Assembly (NCBI RefSeq): GCF_030219325.1
Contig: NZ_CP126625.1
Span: 732,857 to 796,856, forward strand
Source: Geothrix sp.
GTDB taxonomy: Bacteria; Acidobacteriota; Holophagae; Holophagales; Holophagaceae
Reading direction: 5' to 3'
DNA length: 64,000 nt
The position numbers were made by a program, and so were the translations under genes. The notes under the pieces are model-generated. The model was given only the letters and a program-made list of their open reading frames with translations, searched no databases and had not been told where the DNA came from. Shown in pieces: positions 47,245 through 56,222 of this stretch. How positions within the stretch are numbered: position 1 is the stretch's first letter; each line of letters starts with the position of its first letter.

Positions 47245-47745
47245 ATGAGCGGCTGTGGTGTGTGTTCCTGCGGAGGCGCGGCCAGCGAGGCGGACCTGAG
47301 TCTGCGCCTGGACGAGACCATTCAGCAGTACCAGGCAGTGCCTGGCGGGCTCATTCCCGTGCTGCAGATCGCCCAGGGCATCTACGGCCACCTGCCCGAA
47401 CCGGCCCTTCTGCGCATCTGCTCGGGGCTGAACAAGTCCTACAGCGAGGTGGCGGGCGTGGTGAGCTTCTACAGCTTCTTCTCCACGGAGCCCCGGGGGC
47501 GCCACACCATCCGCGTGTGCCTCGGCACGGCCTGCTACGTGCGTGGTGCCAACCGGGTGCTGGCGGGCCTCAAGCAGGCGCTGGGCATCGAGGTGGGCCA
47601 GACCACGCCCAACCTCCAGTTCACGCTCGAGGTGGCGCGCTGCCTGGGCGCCTGCGGCATCGCCCCGGCCTGCATGGTGGACAGCGTGGTCCACCAGAGC
47701 ATCAAGCCCAACCAGATCGCCTCGATCCTCCAGTCCTACGAGTAA
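47245..47745 (+). CDS. hydC: NuoE/HydC-like [2Fe-2S] subunit of NAD(P)-linked [FeFe]-hydrogenase
   Basis: 166 residues of the 24-kDa thioredoxin-like ferredoxin family. Helical N-terminal half with GGLIPVLQIAQGIYGHLP and SEVAGVVSFYSFF; C-terminal half with cluster ligands in RVCLGTACYVRG and VARCLGACGIAPACMV. A Cys-rich extension (CGVCSCGG) precedes the domain. Transfers electrons between the FMN subunit and the hydrogenase. First of three genes: hydC, hydB-gltD fusion, hydA. Confidence 0.92.
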   Translation: MSGCGVCSCGGAASEADLSLRLDETIQQYQAVPGGLIPVLQIAQGIYGHLPEPALLRICSGLNKSYSEVAGVVSFYSFFSTEPRGRHTIRVCLGTACYVRGANRVLAGLKQALGIEVGQTTPNLQFTLEVARCLGACGIAPACMVDSVVHQSIKPNQIASILQSYE

Positions 47746-47759
47746 GCGGGGAGGCCGCC

Positions 47760-50700
47760 ATGACGCGAATCCAGGCCCTTCATCTCTGTTCCGGCGCCGG
47801 CTGCGTGGCCGCAGGCGCGGTGCCGCTGGCCACGGCCCTCCGCGAAGCGCTGCACAGGCGCGGCCTCGACGTGAGGATCGTGGAGACCGGCTGCCTGGGC
47901 CCCTGCGCCGGTGGGCCGGTGCTGCTCTGCGAACCCGAGGGCATCCTGTACCAGAAGATCGACCTGGCCGACGTGGACGAGATCGTCGAGCGCACGGTGG
48001 AGCGGGGCGAGGTCATCGAGCGGCTGACCTGGCGCAAGGCCGACACCGGCGAGGCCATGGCCCGGGTCACGGACAACCCCTTCTTCCAGCGGCAGGTGAA
48101 GATCGCCCTCCGGAACTGCGGGGTGATCGACCCCGTGAGCATCGACGATGCCATCGCCCACCAGGGCTACGAGGCCCTCAAGAAGGTCCTGCACGGCATG
48201 TCCAGCGAGGACGTCATCGCCGAGGTCAAGGCCTCGGGGCTGCGCGGGCGCGGCGGGGCGGGCTTCCTCACGGCGCTCAAGTGGGAGCTGTGCCGCCGTT
48301 CCCCGGGCGACGTGAAATACGTGCTCTGCAACGGCGACGAGGGGGACCCCGGCGCCTTCATGGATCGCAGCATCCTGGAGGGCGATCCCCACAGCGTCAT
48401 CGAGGCCATGGCCATCGCGGGCTACGCCATCGGCGCGGGGCAGGGCTATGCCTATGTCCGGGCGGAATATCCCCTGGCCGTGGAGCGCCTGGAGATCGCC
48501 ATCCAGCAGGCGCGGCAGCGCGGCTTCCTGGGCACGGACATCCTGGGCAGCGGGTTCTCCTTCGATCTGGAGATCCGCATGGGATCGGGCGCCTTCGTCT
48601 GCGGCGAGGAGACGGCGCTCATGACCTCCATCGAGGGCAAGCGCGGCGAGCCGCGCCCCCGGCCGCCCTTCCCGGCCCAGGCCGGGCTCTGGGGCAAGCC
48701 CAGCATGCTGAACAACGTGGAGACCTACGCGAACATCCCCGCCATCATCCTGCGCGGGGCCGCCTGGTATGCGAGCTTCGGCACCGGGCAATCCAAGGGC
48801 ACGAAGGTCTTCGCCCTGGCCGGCACCGTGCGCAACACCGGCCTGGTGGAGATCCCCATCGGCACGCCGCTGGGCGACATCATCTACGAGCTGGGCGGCG
48901 GCATCCCCAACGGCAAGAAGTTCAAGGCCGCGCAGCTGGGCGGCCCATCGGGGGGCTGCATCCCCGTGCAGCACCTGAACGTGCCCGTGGACTACGAAGC
49001 CCTGCAGGATCTGGGCGCGATCATGGGATCGGGCGGCCTCATCGTCATGGACGAGGACACCTGCATGGTGGACATGGCGCGCTTCTTCCTCGACTTCGTG
49101 CAGGACGAATCCTGCGGGAAATGCCCGCCCTGCCGCATCGGCAGCAGGCGGATGCTGGAGATCGTGGATCGCATCTGCACCGGCAAGGGCGAAGAGGGCG
49201 ACATCGAGAAGCTGGAGGAGCTGGGCCGCATCATCCGCGAGACCTCGCTCTGCGGCCTGGGCCAGACGGCGCCCAACCCGGTGCTGTCCACCATCCGCCA
49301 CTTCCGCGCCGAGTACGAGGCCCACATCCACGACAAGCGCTGCCCCGCGGGCGTGTGTCCCGAGCTGGTGCGGGCGCCGTGCCAGAGCGCGTGCCCGGCC
49401 AACGTGGACGTGCCGGGCTTCATCTCCCTGGTGGGCCAGGGCCGCATCGCCGAGGCCCTGCGCCTGCACCGCGAGCGCAATCCCTTCGCGGCCGTCTGCG
49501 CCCGGGTCTGCTTCCACACCTGCGAGGACAAGTGCCGCCGGGGCATGGTGGACGAGGCCCTCTCCATCCGCGGCATCAAGCGCTTCATGGTGGACGAGGA
49601 AGCCACCATGCAGCATCCCGAGGTCCGGATCAGCGAGACGAATGCCAAGCGTAAGGTGGCCATCATCGGCGCCGGTCCCGCGGGCCTCTCCTGCGCGTAC
49701 TTCCTGGCGCGCCTGGGCTACAAGCCCCACGTCTTCGAGGCGGAATCGCGTCCCGGCGGCATGCCCGTCCAGACCATTCCCGCCTACCGTCTGCCGCGGG
49801 AGATCCTCTCCCAGGAAGTCCGCATGATCGAGCGGCTGGGCGTGCGCATCGAGACCGACCGGCGGCTGGGCCTGGACTTCAGCCTCCAAGACCTGCGGGA
49901 CCGCGGCTTCGAGGCCGTCTTCCTGGGCGTGGGCGCGCCCCTGGGCCAGCACCTGGGGATTCCGGGCGAAGAGGCCGCGGGCGTCGACGACGCCATCCGC
50001 TTCCTGCGGGAATACAACATCCGCGGTTCCGTGCCCGTGGGGCAGCAGGTGGTGGTCATCGGAGGCGGCAATGCGGCCATCGACACCGCCCGTACGGCCA
50101 TCCGCCTGGGGGCTGAGTCCGTGACCGTGCTCTACCGCCGCACGCGGGAGGAGATGCCCGCCTACGCCGAGGAGATCGAAGAGGCCGAGCACGAAGGCGT
50201 GAAGATCCGGGTGCTCACGGCGCCCTTGGAGATCCTCACCTGGGATGGCCTGGTGACGGGCGTGTCCTGCCAGGCCATGGTCCTGGGCGAGTTCGACGGC
50301 AGCGGCCGCCGCCGCCCCAAGGCGGGACCGGACGCGCCCTTCGTGGTGCCGGCCGATCAGGTCATCACCGCCATCGGCCAGCGGCTGGAGCCGTCGACGG
50401 TGCTGGGCGGCCTGAAGGTGGACCTCAACCGCGACGGCTTCATCGCCGCCGACCCCTACACAGGGCGCACCTCCCTCGACTGGCTCTACAGCGGCGGCGA
50501 TGCCGTGTCCGGGCCATCTTCGGTGGTGGAGGCCGTGGCCGGGGGCGAGCGTGCGGCGGTGGCCATCGACGCCCAGTTCACGGGCGCCGAGCATGCCTTC
50601 TGGCAGAAGGAGAAGGCCTGTGCGGTCCCCTTCGATCCCAATGCGGAGCCCGTGCGCCATCCGCGCGCCCACATGGAACTGCTGCCCGTGGAGCGCCGCC

Positions 50701-50801
50701 GGGAGAACTTCAGCGAAGTGGAGCAGTCCTGGACCGAACAGGTCGCCGTCTGCGAAGCCAAGCGCTGCCTGAGGTGCGACTACCGGGAATCCGGGGACTG
50801 A
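47760..50801 (+). CDS. hydB: Fused NuoF/HydB-like and GltD-like NAD(P)H oxidoreductase subunit
   Basis: 1013 residues. (1) Residues 1-90: thioredoxin-like [2Fe-2S] domain (CSGAGC, CLGPC). (2) About 110-520: NuoF-type module with NADH/FMN motifs GLRGRGGAGF (about 160), CNGDEGDPGAFMDR and GSGAFVCGEETAL, and the [4Fe-4S] site ESCGKCPPCRIG (about 450). (3) About 540-1000: GltD/NfnB-like module with two [4Fe-4S] motifs (CQSACPANVD, CARVCFHTCEDKC), FAD site IGAGPAGLSC (about 637) and a second nucleotide site VIGGGNAAIDTA (about 767). The GltD-like part replaces the C-terminal ferredoxin domain usual in bifurcating HydB. Two flavins and two nucleotide sites in one chain suggest electron exchange among NADH, NADPH and hydrogenase. 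Start ATG 47760 lies 14 bases after hydC. Confidence 0.92.
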   Translation: MTRIQALHLCSGAGCVAAGAVPLATALREALHRRGLDVRIVETGCLGPCAGGPVLLCEPEGILYQKIDLADVDEIVERTVERGEVIERLTWRKADTGEAMARVTDNPFFQRQVKIALRNCGVIDPVSIDDAIAHQGYEALKKVLHGMSSEDVIAEVKASGLRGRGGAGFLTALKWELCRRSPGDVKYVLCNGDEGDPGAFMDRSILEGDPHSVIEAMAIAGYAIGAGQGYAYVRAEYPLAVERLEIAIQQARQRGFLGTDILGSGFSFDLEIRMGSGAFVCGEETALMTSIEGKRGEPRPRPPFPAQAGLWGKPSMLNNVETYANIPAIILRGAAWYASFGTGQSKGTKVFALAGTVRNTGLVEIPIGTPLGDIIYELGGGIPNGKKFKAAQLGGPSGGCIPVQHLNVPVDYEALQDLGAIMGSGGLIVMDEDTCMVDMARFFLDFVQDESCGKCPPCRIGSRRMLEIVDRICTGKGEEGDIEKLEELGRIIRETSLCGLGQTAPNPVLSTIRHFRAEYEAHIHDKRCPAGVCPELVRAPCQSACPANVDVPGFISLVGQGRIAEALRLHRERNPFAAVCARVCFHTCEDKCRRGMVDEALSIRGIKRFMVDEEATMQHPEVRISETNAKRKVAIIGAGPAGLSCAYFLARLGYKPHVFEAESRPGGMPVQTIPAYRLPREILSQEVRMIERLGVRIETDRRLGLDFSLQDLRDRGFEAVFLGVGAPLGQHLGIPGEEAAGVDDAIRFLREYNIRGSVPVGQQVVVIGGGNAAIDTARTAIRLGAESVTVLYRRTREEMPAYAEEIEEAEHEGVKIRVLTAPLEILTWDGLVTGVSCQAMVLGEFDGSGRRRPKAGPDAPFVVPADQVITAIGQRLEPSTVLGGLKVDLNRDGFIAADPYTGRTSLDWLYSGGDAVSGPSSVVEAVAGGERAAVAIDAQFTGAEHAFWQKEKACAVPFDPNAEPVRHPRAHMELLPVERRRENFSEVEQSWTEQVAVCEAKRCLRCDYRESGD

Positions 50802-50878
50802 GCGCCGATGCGTGAGGCCACGTCATTCCCCCACCACAGATCTGCCGTTCCTTCCTTTTCCCGAACCAGGGGACTTCG

Positions 50879-52654
50879 ATGATCAAGCTCACCATCGACC
50901 ACAGTGAAGTGAGGGTGCCCGAGGGCACGACGGTGCTCAATGCGGCCAGGCAGGCGGGCATCCGCATTCCGTCCCTCTGCTACCTGGAAGGCGTCCACGT
51001 GGTGGGCGGCTGCCGGGTCTGCCTGGTGGAAGTCGAAGGGGCCAAGGCCCTGCAGGCCTCCTGCTCCATGCCGGCCTCGGAGGGCCTGCGGATCCGCACC
51101 AGCACGCCCAAGGTGCGGGCCGCCCGCCGCACGGTGATGGAGCTCCTGCTGTCGGACCACGAGGGCGACTGCCAGACCTGCGGGCGCTCCACCGATTGCG
51201 AATTCCTGGCGGTGGCGCGGGACCTGGACATCCGCGACCTGCATTTTACGGGCGCCAAGCACCACCGCCTCGTGGACGAAAGCACGCCGGCCCTGGTCCG
51301 CGACTCGGCCAAGTGCATCATGTGCCGCCGCTGCATCACCGTCTGCGGCGAGCTCCAGGCCACGGGGGCGCTGTGGGCCCAGGACCGGGGCTTCGAGTGT
51401 GTGGCGGCCCCGGCCTTCGGCCAGAACCTCGACCGGGTGGCCTGCGTGCAGTGCGGCCAGTGCGCGGCGGTCTGTCCCACGGCGGCCATCACGGAACGGG
51501 ACCACATCGAGCGCGTCTGGGAGGCCCTGGGCGACCCCACCAAGCACGTCGTCGTGCAGACGGCCCCCGCCATCCGCGCGGGCCTGGGCGAGTGCTTCGG
51601 CCTGCCTCCGGGCACCCTGGTCACGGGCCGCATGGCGGCGGCCCTGCGCCGGCTGGGCTTCGATGGCGTCTTCGACACGAACTTCGCCGCGGATCTCACG
51701 ATCCTGGAAGAGGGCACCGAGCTGCTCATGCGGCTGAAGGAGGCCCTGGTGGAGCAGAAGCCCGTGGCCCTGCCCCAGTTCACCAGCTGCTGCCCCGGCT
51801 GGATCAAGTTCGCGGAGTACTTCCACCCGGACCTGCTGCCGAACCTGTCCACGGCCAAGTCCCCCCAGCAGATGTTCGGGGCCCTGGCCAAGACCTACTA
51901 CGCCCAGTCCATCGGCCGGCGCCCCGAAGACATCTACGTGGTGTCGGTGATGCCCTGCACGGCCAAGAAATTCGAGGCCCAGCGTCCCGAGATGAACGGC
52001 AGCGGCTTCCAGGACGTGGACGCGGTGCTCACCACGCGTGAACTAGGGCGCATGATCACTCAGTCCGGCCTGGATTTCACGGCCCTGCCCGACGAGGCCA
52101 TGGACCAGCCCCTGGGCATGAGCTCCGGCGCGGCGGACATCTTCGCCAACACCGGCGGCGTCATGGAGGCCGCCCTCCGCACGGTCTGGTGCGTGGTCAC
52201 CGGCACGCCGTTCCCCTTCGAGAAGCTGCACGTGGCGCCCATCGAGGGGATGGAGGGCGTGAAGGAGATGGCCATCACCATTCCCGACGCGGTGCCCGAG
52301 TGGGCCTTCCTGAAGGGGCAGACCCTGAAGGTGGCCGTCGCCCATGGGCTGGCCAACGCCGACCGCCTCATCGAGCAGGTGCAGTCCGGCGAGAAGGCCT
52401 ACCACTTCATCGAGGTGATGTCGTGCTCCGGCGGGTGCATCGGGGGCGGCGGGCAGCCCCGCTTCACCACCAACGAGGTGCGCCGCGAGCGCATGAAGGC
52501 CATCTTCGCCGAGGACGAGGGCAAGCCCGTGCGGATGTCCCACGACAACCCGGCCATCGCGGCCCTCTACCGCGACTTCCTGGGCGTCCCCCTCGGGGAG
52601 ACGTCCCACCACCTGCTGCACACCCACTACGAGCCGCGGGGCGTCCACCACTGA
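50879..52654 (+). CDS. hydA: [FeFe]-hydrogenase catalytic subunit
   Basis: 591 residues, M3-type modular layout. Plant-type [2Fe-2S] domain (Cys in LCYLEGVHVVGGCRVC and ASC), His-ligated [4Fe-4S] site DHEGDCQTCGRSTDCE, two-cluster ferredoxin domain (CIMCRRCITVC, CVQCGQCAAVC), then the H-cluster domain with L1 TSCCPGW (about 302), L2 MPCTAKK (about 359) and L3 MSCSGGCIGGGGQP (about 514). The small-subunit-like tail contains HTHYEPRG. L3 has Ser where many enzymes have Pro (CPGGC). With NuoE- and NuoF-like partners it forms a soluble NAD(P)-linked hydrogenase that consumes or makes H2. Maturation genes hydEFG are not in the window. Confidence 0.96.
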   Translation: MIKLTIDHSEVRVPEGTTVLNAARQAGIRIPSLCYLEGVHVVGGCRVCLVEVEGAKALQASCSMPASEGLRIRTSTPKVRAARRTVMELLLSDHEGDCQTCGRSTDCEFLAVARDLDIRDLHFTGAKHHRLVDESTPALVRDSAKCIMCRRCITVCGELQATGALWAQDRGFECVAAPAFGQNLDRVACVQCGQCAAVCPTAAITERDHIERVWEALGDPTKHVVVQTAPAIRAGLGECFGLPPGTLVTGRMAAALRRLGFDGVFDTNFAADLTILEEGTELLMRLKEALVEQKPVALPQFTSCCPGWIKFAEYFHPDLLPNLSTAKSPQQMFGALAKTYYAQSIGRRPEDIYVVSVMPCTAKKFEAQRPEMNGSGFQDVDAVLTTRELGRMITQSGLDFTALPDEAMDQPLGMSSGAADIFANTGGVMEAALRTVWCVVTGTPFPFEKLHVAPIEGMEGVKEMAITIPDAVPEWAFLKGQTLKVAVAHGLANADRLIEQVQSGEKAYHFIEVMSCSGGCIGGGGQPRFTTNEVRRERMKAIFAEDEGKPVRMSHDNPAIAALYRDFLGVPLGETSHHLLHTHYEPRGVHH

Positions 52655-52708
52655 ACTGGCGGAGCGGGGCGGTTGGGCGTAGCCTTGGGTCCCCGCCCCG
52701 GATGCCCC

Positions 52709-53143
52709 ATGCCCACCCATCGTGTCAGCAGCCCCGTGGATGCCTCCCCGGACACGGTCTGGGCGGTGCTGCTCGACAAGATGGAACATCCCCAGCGCTA
52801 CATCGAGGACGCCCTGGACGCGGAGATCCTGGACCGGGACGATGGTTCCGTGGTCCGCCAGCTGGTGCTGCCGGGGGGCGTCTCCTTCTGCGAGCACATC
52901 GCCTCCGACGCCGCGGCGCGCACCATCACCTTCACCCTGCTGGACCACCCGGTCTACGAAGGAACGGTCGTCAACCTGCTCCAGGTGAGCCCGGCGGGTG
53001 GCGTCGAGCTGGTCTTCGAGCTCGACTGGCGGGTGCGCCTCGGGTGCGAGGACATCCGGGATCCCGAGGAGCTGCCGGGATTGATCCGCAGCTCGGTGAT
53101 GCACACCAGGCGCATCGCCGAGGCTCTGGAGAATCGCGGCTAG
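52709..53143 (+). CDS. SRPBCC/START-like protein (DUF1857, AtaL-like)
   Basis: 144 residues. A Bet v 1-like fold is suggested by VSSPVDASPDTVWAVLLDKMEHPQRYI at the start and a long C-terminal helix IRSSVMHTRRIAEALEN. The family binds hydrophobic ligands; function unknown. ATG 52709 fits the family N-terminus; an upstream in-frame start at 52673 is not supported. Its stop overlaps the stop of the convergent htrA-like gene by 4 bases. Confidence 0.75.
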   Translation: MPTHRVSSPVDASPDTVWAVLLDKMEHPQRYIEDALDAEILDRDDGSVVRQLVLPGGVSFCEHIASDAAARTITFTLLDHPVYEGTVVNLLQVSPAGGVELVFELDWRVRLGCEDIRDPEELPGLIRSSVMHTRRIAEALENRG

Positions 53144-54234
53144 TCTCTCGCCGCCTCAAGGCGGAGCGGGATCCGGAGCTTCCGGCCCTCGCGCAGCACC
53201 TCCAGGTCCACGGTGCCGCCCAGGGGCAGGGCCTCGACGGCATCCAGGAGCGCATCCCAGTCCTCCACCGGCCGGCCGTTGACGCCCTGGACGAGGTCGC
53301 CCGGGAGGACGCGGCGCCCCTCGGCGCCCACACCCTGGAGTCCGGCCTTGGCGGCGGCCCCGCCGCGGACCACCCGGCCCACCATCACGCCTTTCTGGGG
53401 ACCGAAGGCCCGCTCCACGAGGCGCGGGGCCACGGGCTCGAAGCCCAGGTCCGGCCGCTCCAGGCGGCCCCGGGCGATGAGCTGGGGCACCACGCGGTTG
53501 ACGGTGTCCACGGGCACCGCGAAGCCGATGCCGGCGCTGGCGCCGCTGGGGCTCTGGATGGCGGTGTTCACGCCGATGAGGCGCCCGGCGCTGTCCAGCA
53601 GCGGACCGCCGCTGTTGCCGGGGTTGATGGCCGCATCGGTCTGGATGACGCCGGCGATGCGCCGCCGCGTGACGCTCTGGATCTCCCGGCCGAGCGCTGA
53701 AACCACGCCGGTGGTGAGGGTCTGGTCCAGACCGAAGGGATTGCCGATGGCCAGCACGGTCTGGCCCACCTGCAGGTCGGCGCTGGTGCCGATGGGGATG
53801 GGCCGCAGCTTCGGGGGCGTCTTGGCCAGCAGCAGCACCGCCAGGTCCTTGTCCGGTGCGCCGCCCACGTAGGCGGCCTCGTGGCGGCTACCGTCCGCCA
53901 GAGTGATGTAGGCCCGCGCCGCGCCCTGGATGACGTGGAAATTGGTGACCACATGCCCCTGGTCATCCCAGATGAAGCCGGTGCCGGAACCCGCGGGCAC
54001 CTCCACCACGTCGAGGCCGAAGAAGTCGCGGCTCCGTTCTTCCGTGGTGGTGATGTAGACCACGCTGGGAGCGGCCTCCTTGAAGCGCCGGATGGGCACC
54101 TGCTCCCACTCGGGGAGGGCGCCGCGGGGCTCCACCGCCCGCGGCTTCGCCAGGCTGGGGGTGAGCGCGTGGCCGCACCAGCCGGCGAGGATGCCCGCCA
54201 GCAGCAAACCGACGATCAGCATGCTCCGTCGCAT
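53140..54234 (-). CDS. HtrA/Deg-type trypsin-like serine protease with one PDZ domain
   Basis: 364 residues. The N-terminal hydrophobic segment (MLIVGLLLAGILAGW) is a signal anchor, as in DegS. Catalytic triad His100 (VVTNFHV), Asp130 (DKDLAVL) and Ser208 (INPGNSGGPL). A single PDZ domain follows from about 255. Single-PDZ anchored proteases act in periplasmic protein quality control or signalling. Divergent from the Hsp20 gene, another stress protein, across about 175 bases. Confidence 0.93.
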   Translation of the reverse strand: MRRSMLIVGLLLAGILAGWCGHALTPSLAKPRAVEPRGALPEWEQVPIRRFKEAAPSVVYITTTEERSRDFFGLDVVEVPAGSGTGFIWDDQGHVVTNFHVIQGAARAYITLADGSRHEAAYVGGAPDKDLAVLLLAKTPPKLRPIPIGTSADLQVGQTVLAIGNPFGLDQTLTTGVVSALGREIQSVTRRRIAGVIQTDAAINPGNSGGPLLDSAGRLIGVNTAIQSPSGASAGIGFAVPVDTVNRVVPQLIARGRLERPDLGFEPVAPRLVERAFGPQKGVMVGRVVRGGAAAKAGLQGVGAEGRRVLPGDLVQGVNGRPVEDWDALLDAVEALPLGGTVDLEVLREGRKLRIPLRLEAARD

Positions 54235-54324
54235 GAAACCTCCAGGGCGGCCCCCAATCTACCCAGCCGTTGAAAAGTGTCAAGAGGTGTCATTCAAGGA
54301 GTTAACGAAAAAATCGAACCCCTC

Positions 54325-54352
54325 TTGACACATGATAAGTAAACACTAAGAT
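54325..54352 (+). promoter_or_regulatory. Sigma-70-type promoter for hsp20
   Basis: TTGACA (54325-54330), 16-base spacer, TAAGAT (54347-54352), in an AT-rich patch about 58 bases before the start codon. No CIRCE element is seen. Confidence 0.6.
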
Positions 54353-54409
54353 TTTATTCGGCAACGGAAGCATAGCGTTTCCGTTCTCCATTTCCCAAAG
54401 GAGGACTTC

Positions 54410-54868
54410 ATGAGCATCCTGCGAACCCGCACCCCCCAGGCCGTTCCGGCCACGGCCGCGTCCCTGGAGCCCTTCCGTCTCATGCGCGACTTCCTGCGCT
54501 GGGACCCGCTCCTGGACTACGGACCGGGCGCCCCCACCGCCTTCATGCCCAGCTTCGACGTGAAGGAAATCCCGGACGCCTACCAGTTCAGGGCGGACCT
54601 GCCCGGCATCCTGGAGGCCGACCTGGAGATCAGCCTCGAAGGCTCCCGCCTGACCGTCGCCGGCAAGCGCGAGGAGGAAGCGCCCAAGGAAGGTGAGCGC
54701 ATCCACCTCTCAGAGCGCAGCCACGGCCGCTTCAGCCGCACCTTCACCCTTCCCGAAGACGTGGAAGGCGAGAAGGTGGTGGCCGAGCTCCGCAACGGCG
54801 TCCTGACCCTCATGGTGCCCAAGCGTCCCGAGGTGCGGCCCCGCAAGATCAACGTCAGTTTGGGGTGA
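54410..54868 (+). CDS. Small heat shock protein (Hsp20/alpha-crystallin)
   Basis: 152 residues. The alpha-crystallin domain spans about 40-145: PSFDVKEIPDAYQFRADLPG, LTVAGKREEEA, GRFSRTFTLPEDV and the C-terminal GVLTLMVPKRPEVRPRKI. ATP-independent holdase that keeps unfolding proteins soluble. AAAGGAGG precedes the ATG at good spacing and a strong promoter lies upstream. Confidence 0.95.
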   Translation: MSILRTRTPQAVPATAASLEPFRLMRDFLRWDPLLDYGPGAPTAFMPSFDVKEIPDAYQFRADLPGILEADLEISLEGSRLTVAGKREEEAPKEGERIHLSERSHGRFSRTFTLPEDVEGEKVVAELRNGVLTLMVPKRPEVRPRKINVSLG

Positions 54869-54898
54869 TATTCACCCGGGACCCGTTCCCTGCGCCAG

Positions 54899-54924
54899 AA
54901 AAGCCCCGGGATCCGGGGCTTTTT
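54899..54924. terminator. Bidirectional terminator between hsp20 and FG-GAP gene
   Basis: AAAAGCCCCGG / CCGGGGCTTTTT palindrome, giving a GC-rich stem with U-tracts for both converging transcripts. Confidence 0.88.
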
Positions 54925-54929
54925 GGGCG

Positions 54930-56120
54930 TCAGTTGTAGAAGAAGTTCGGTGGCCCGAAGGTGCCCGGCGTGGTGCCGCTGTTGAGGCGCACCACGATGT
55001 CGCCATCGGCCAGCACCAGGTCCGGGTGGCCGTCCCCATCCATGTCGGCAATGGCCACGCCCATGGGGCCCCAGGTGCCGCGGTAGTTGACGGCGGCCAG
55101 GAAGACGCCGGGCGTGGCGGCGGCCGGCGGGGTCTGGAGGAAGACGGACACGGCGCCGGGATCGCCCGGCAGGCCCTCACAGGCCACGGCGATGTCGGGC
55201 TTGCCGTCGCCGTTGAGATCACCCACGGCCAGGGCCACGGCCCGGTAGGCGGTGGCGTAGTGCACCGGCGCGGCGAAGGTGCCGGGCGCGCCCTGGATCA
55301 GCACGCTCAGGCCCTGGCCGTCGGGGTTCGTGGCCGCGCCGAAGTTGGCGGTGAGCAGGTCGAGCTTGCCGTCGCCGTCGACGTCCGCGGCCCGGATGGC
55401 GACCGGCTGGATGCCCGTGGCGTAGTCCACGGCTGGAGCGAAGGTCCCGGCACTGGTCTGGAGGAGCACGGAGACCGCATTGGCGGTGGTGGCCACGGCG
55501 ATGTCGGCCAGGCCGTTCCCGTCGAGATCCGCCACCGTCACGGCCTGGGCATCGCCCCCCACGGCGTAGGCCACCGGCGGATTGAAGGTGCCCGTCGCGG
55601 TCTGGGTGAAGACCAGCACACTGTTGGCGCCACTGGCGGCCACGACGATGTCCATCCGGCCGTCGCCGTTCAAGTCGCCCACGGCCACGTCCAGAGGGGT
55701 CCGACCGGGCGTCGGGAGCAGGATGGCCGGCAGGAAGAAGCCCGCCTTGGCGGGGTCGGCCAGCCGCACGCTGACGGTCTGGTCATCGGCATTGGCCACC
55801 ACGAGATCCGGCCGCCCATCGCCATTGACGTCCTGCACCACCAGGTTGGCGGGACCCCTCCCCACGCCGAAGCGGGTGGGCAACACGAAGGCGCCCGCCG
55901 AGGACTGGAGCCGCGTGGACACATAGCCCTGGGTGGAGGCACCGCCAACCTCGGTGGACACCAGGCCGAGGATGTCGGGCAGCCCGTTGGCATCGATGTC
56001 CGCCACGGCGATGGCGTTCACCAGGTAGCTGGAGGAGGGGCCGTAGCTGTCCGAACTGGAGCAGCCCAGCAGGGCGAGGATGCCGATGGATCCGAGGAGA
56101 AGCCGGGTGCGGATGGTCAT
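54930..56120 (-). CDS. FG-GAP/VCBS repeat lipoprotein
   Basis: 396 residues. Signal peptide with lipobox LALLGC (Cys20), so lipid-anchored and probably on the outer membrane or exported. The rest is about seven repeats of the type VADIDANGLPDIL..., VQDVNGDGRPDLVVANADD and VGDLNGDGRMDIVVA, with calcium-binding DxDGxxD-like loops, forming a beta-propeller as in integrin-alpha-like domains. Role unknown; such proteins often bind surfaces or glycans. Confidence 0.88.
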   Translation of the reverse strand: MTIRTRLLLGSIGILALLGCSSSDSYGPSSSYLVNAIAVADIDANGLPDILGLVSTEVGGASTQGYVSTRLQSSAGAFVLPTRFGVGRGPANLVVQDVNGDGRPDLVVANADDQTVSVRLADPAKAGFFLPAILLPTPGRTPLDVAVGDLNGDGRMDIVVAASGANSVLVFTQTATGTFNPPVAYAVGGDAQAVTVADLDGNGLADIAVATTANAVSVLLQTSAGTFAPAVDYATGIQPVAIRAADVDGDGKLDLLTANFGAATNPDGQGLSVLIQGAPGTFAAPVHYATAYRAVALAVGDLNGDGKPDIAVACEGLPGDPGAVSVFLQTPPAAATPGVFLAAVNYRGTWGPMGVAIADMDGDGHPDLVLADGDIVVRLNSGTTPGTFGPPNFFYN

Positions 56121-56222
56121 GGGGAACTCCGTGAACCTGTCAGGAAGAAAAGTTGGGAGGTTGGAGGAGGCAACGCAAGGGTGCAGGAATTGGACCCCCG
56201 CGCACCCGTTCAGGTTGAAGGA

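Noticed and set aside
47736-50672. Minus-strand open frame of about 978 codons opposite the hydrogenase flavoprotein
   Set aside because: Shadow of the NuoF-GltD fusion gene; biased composition and no motifs.
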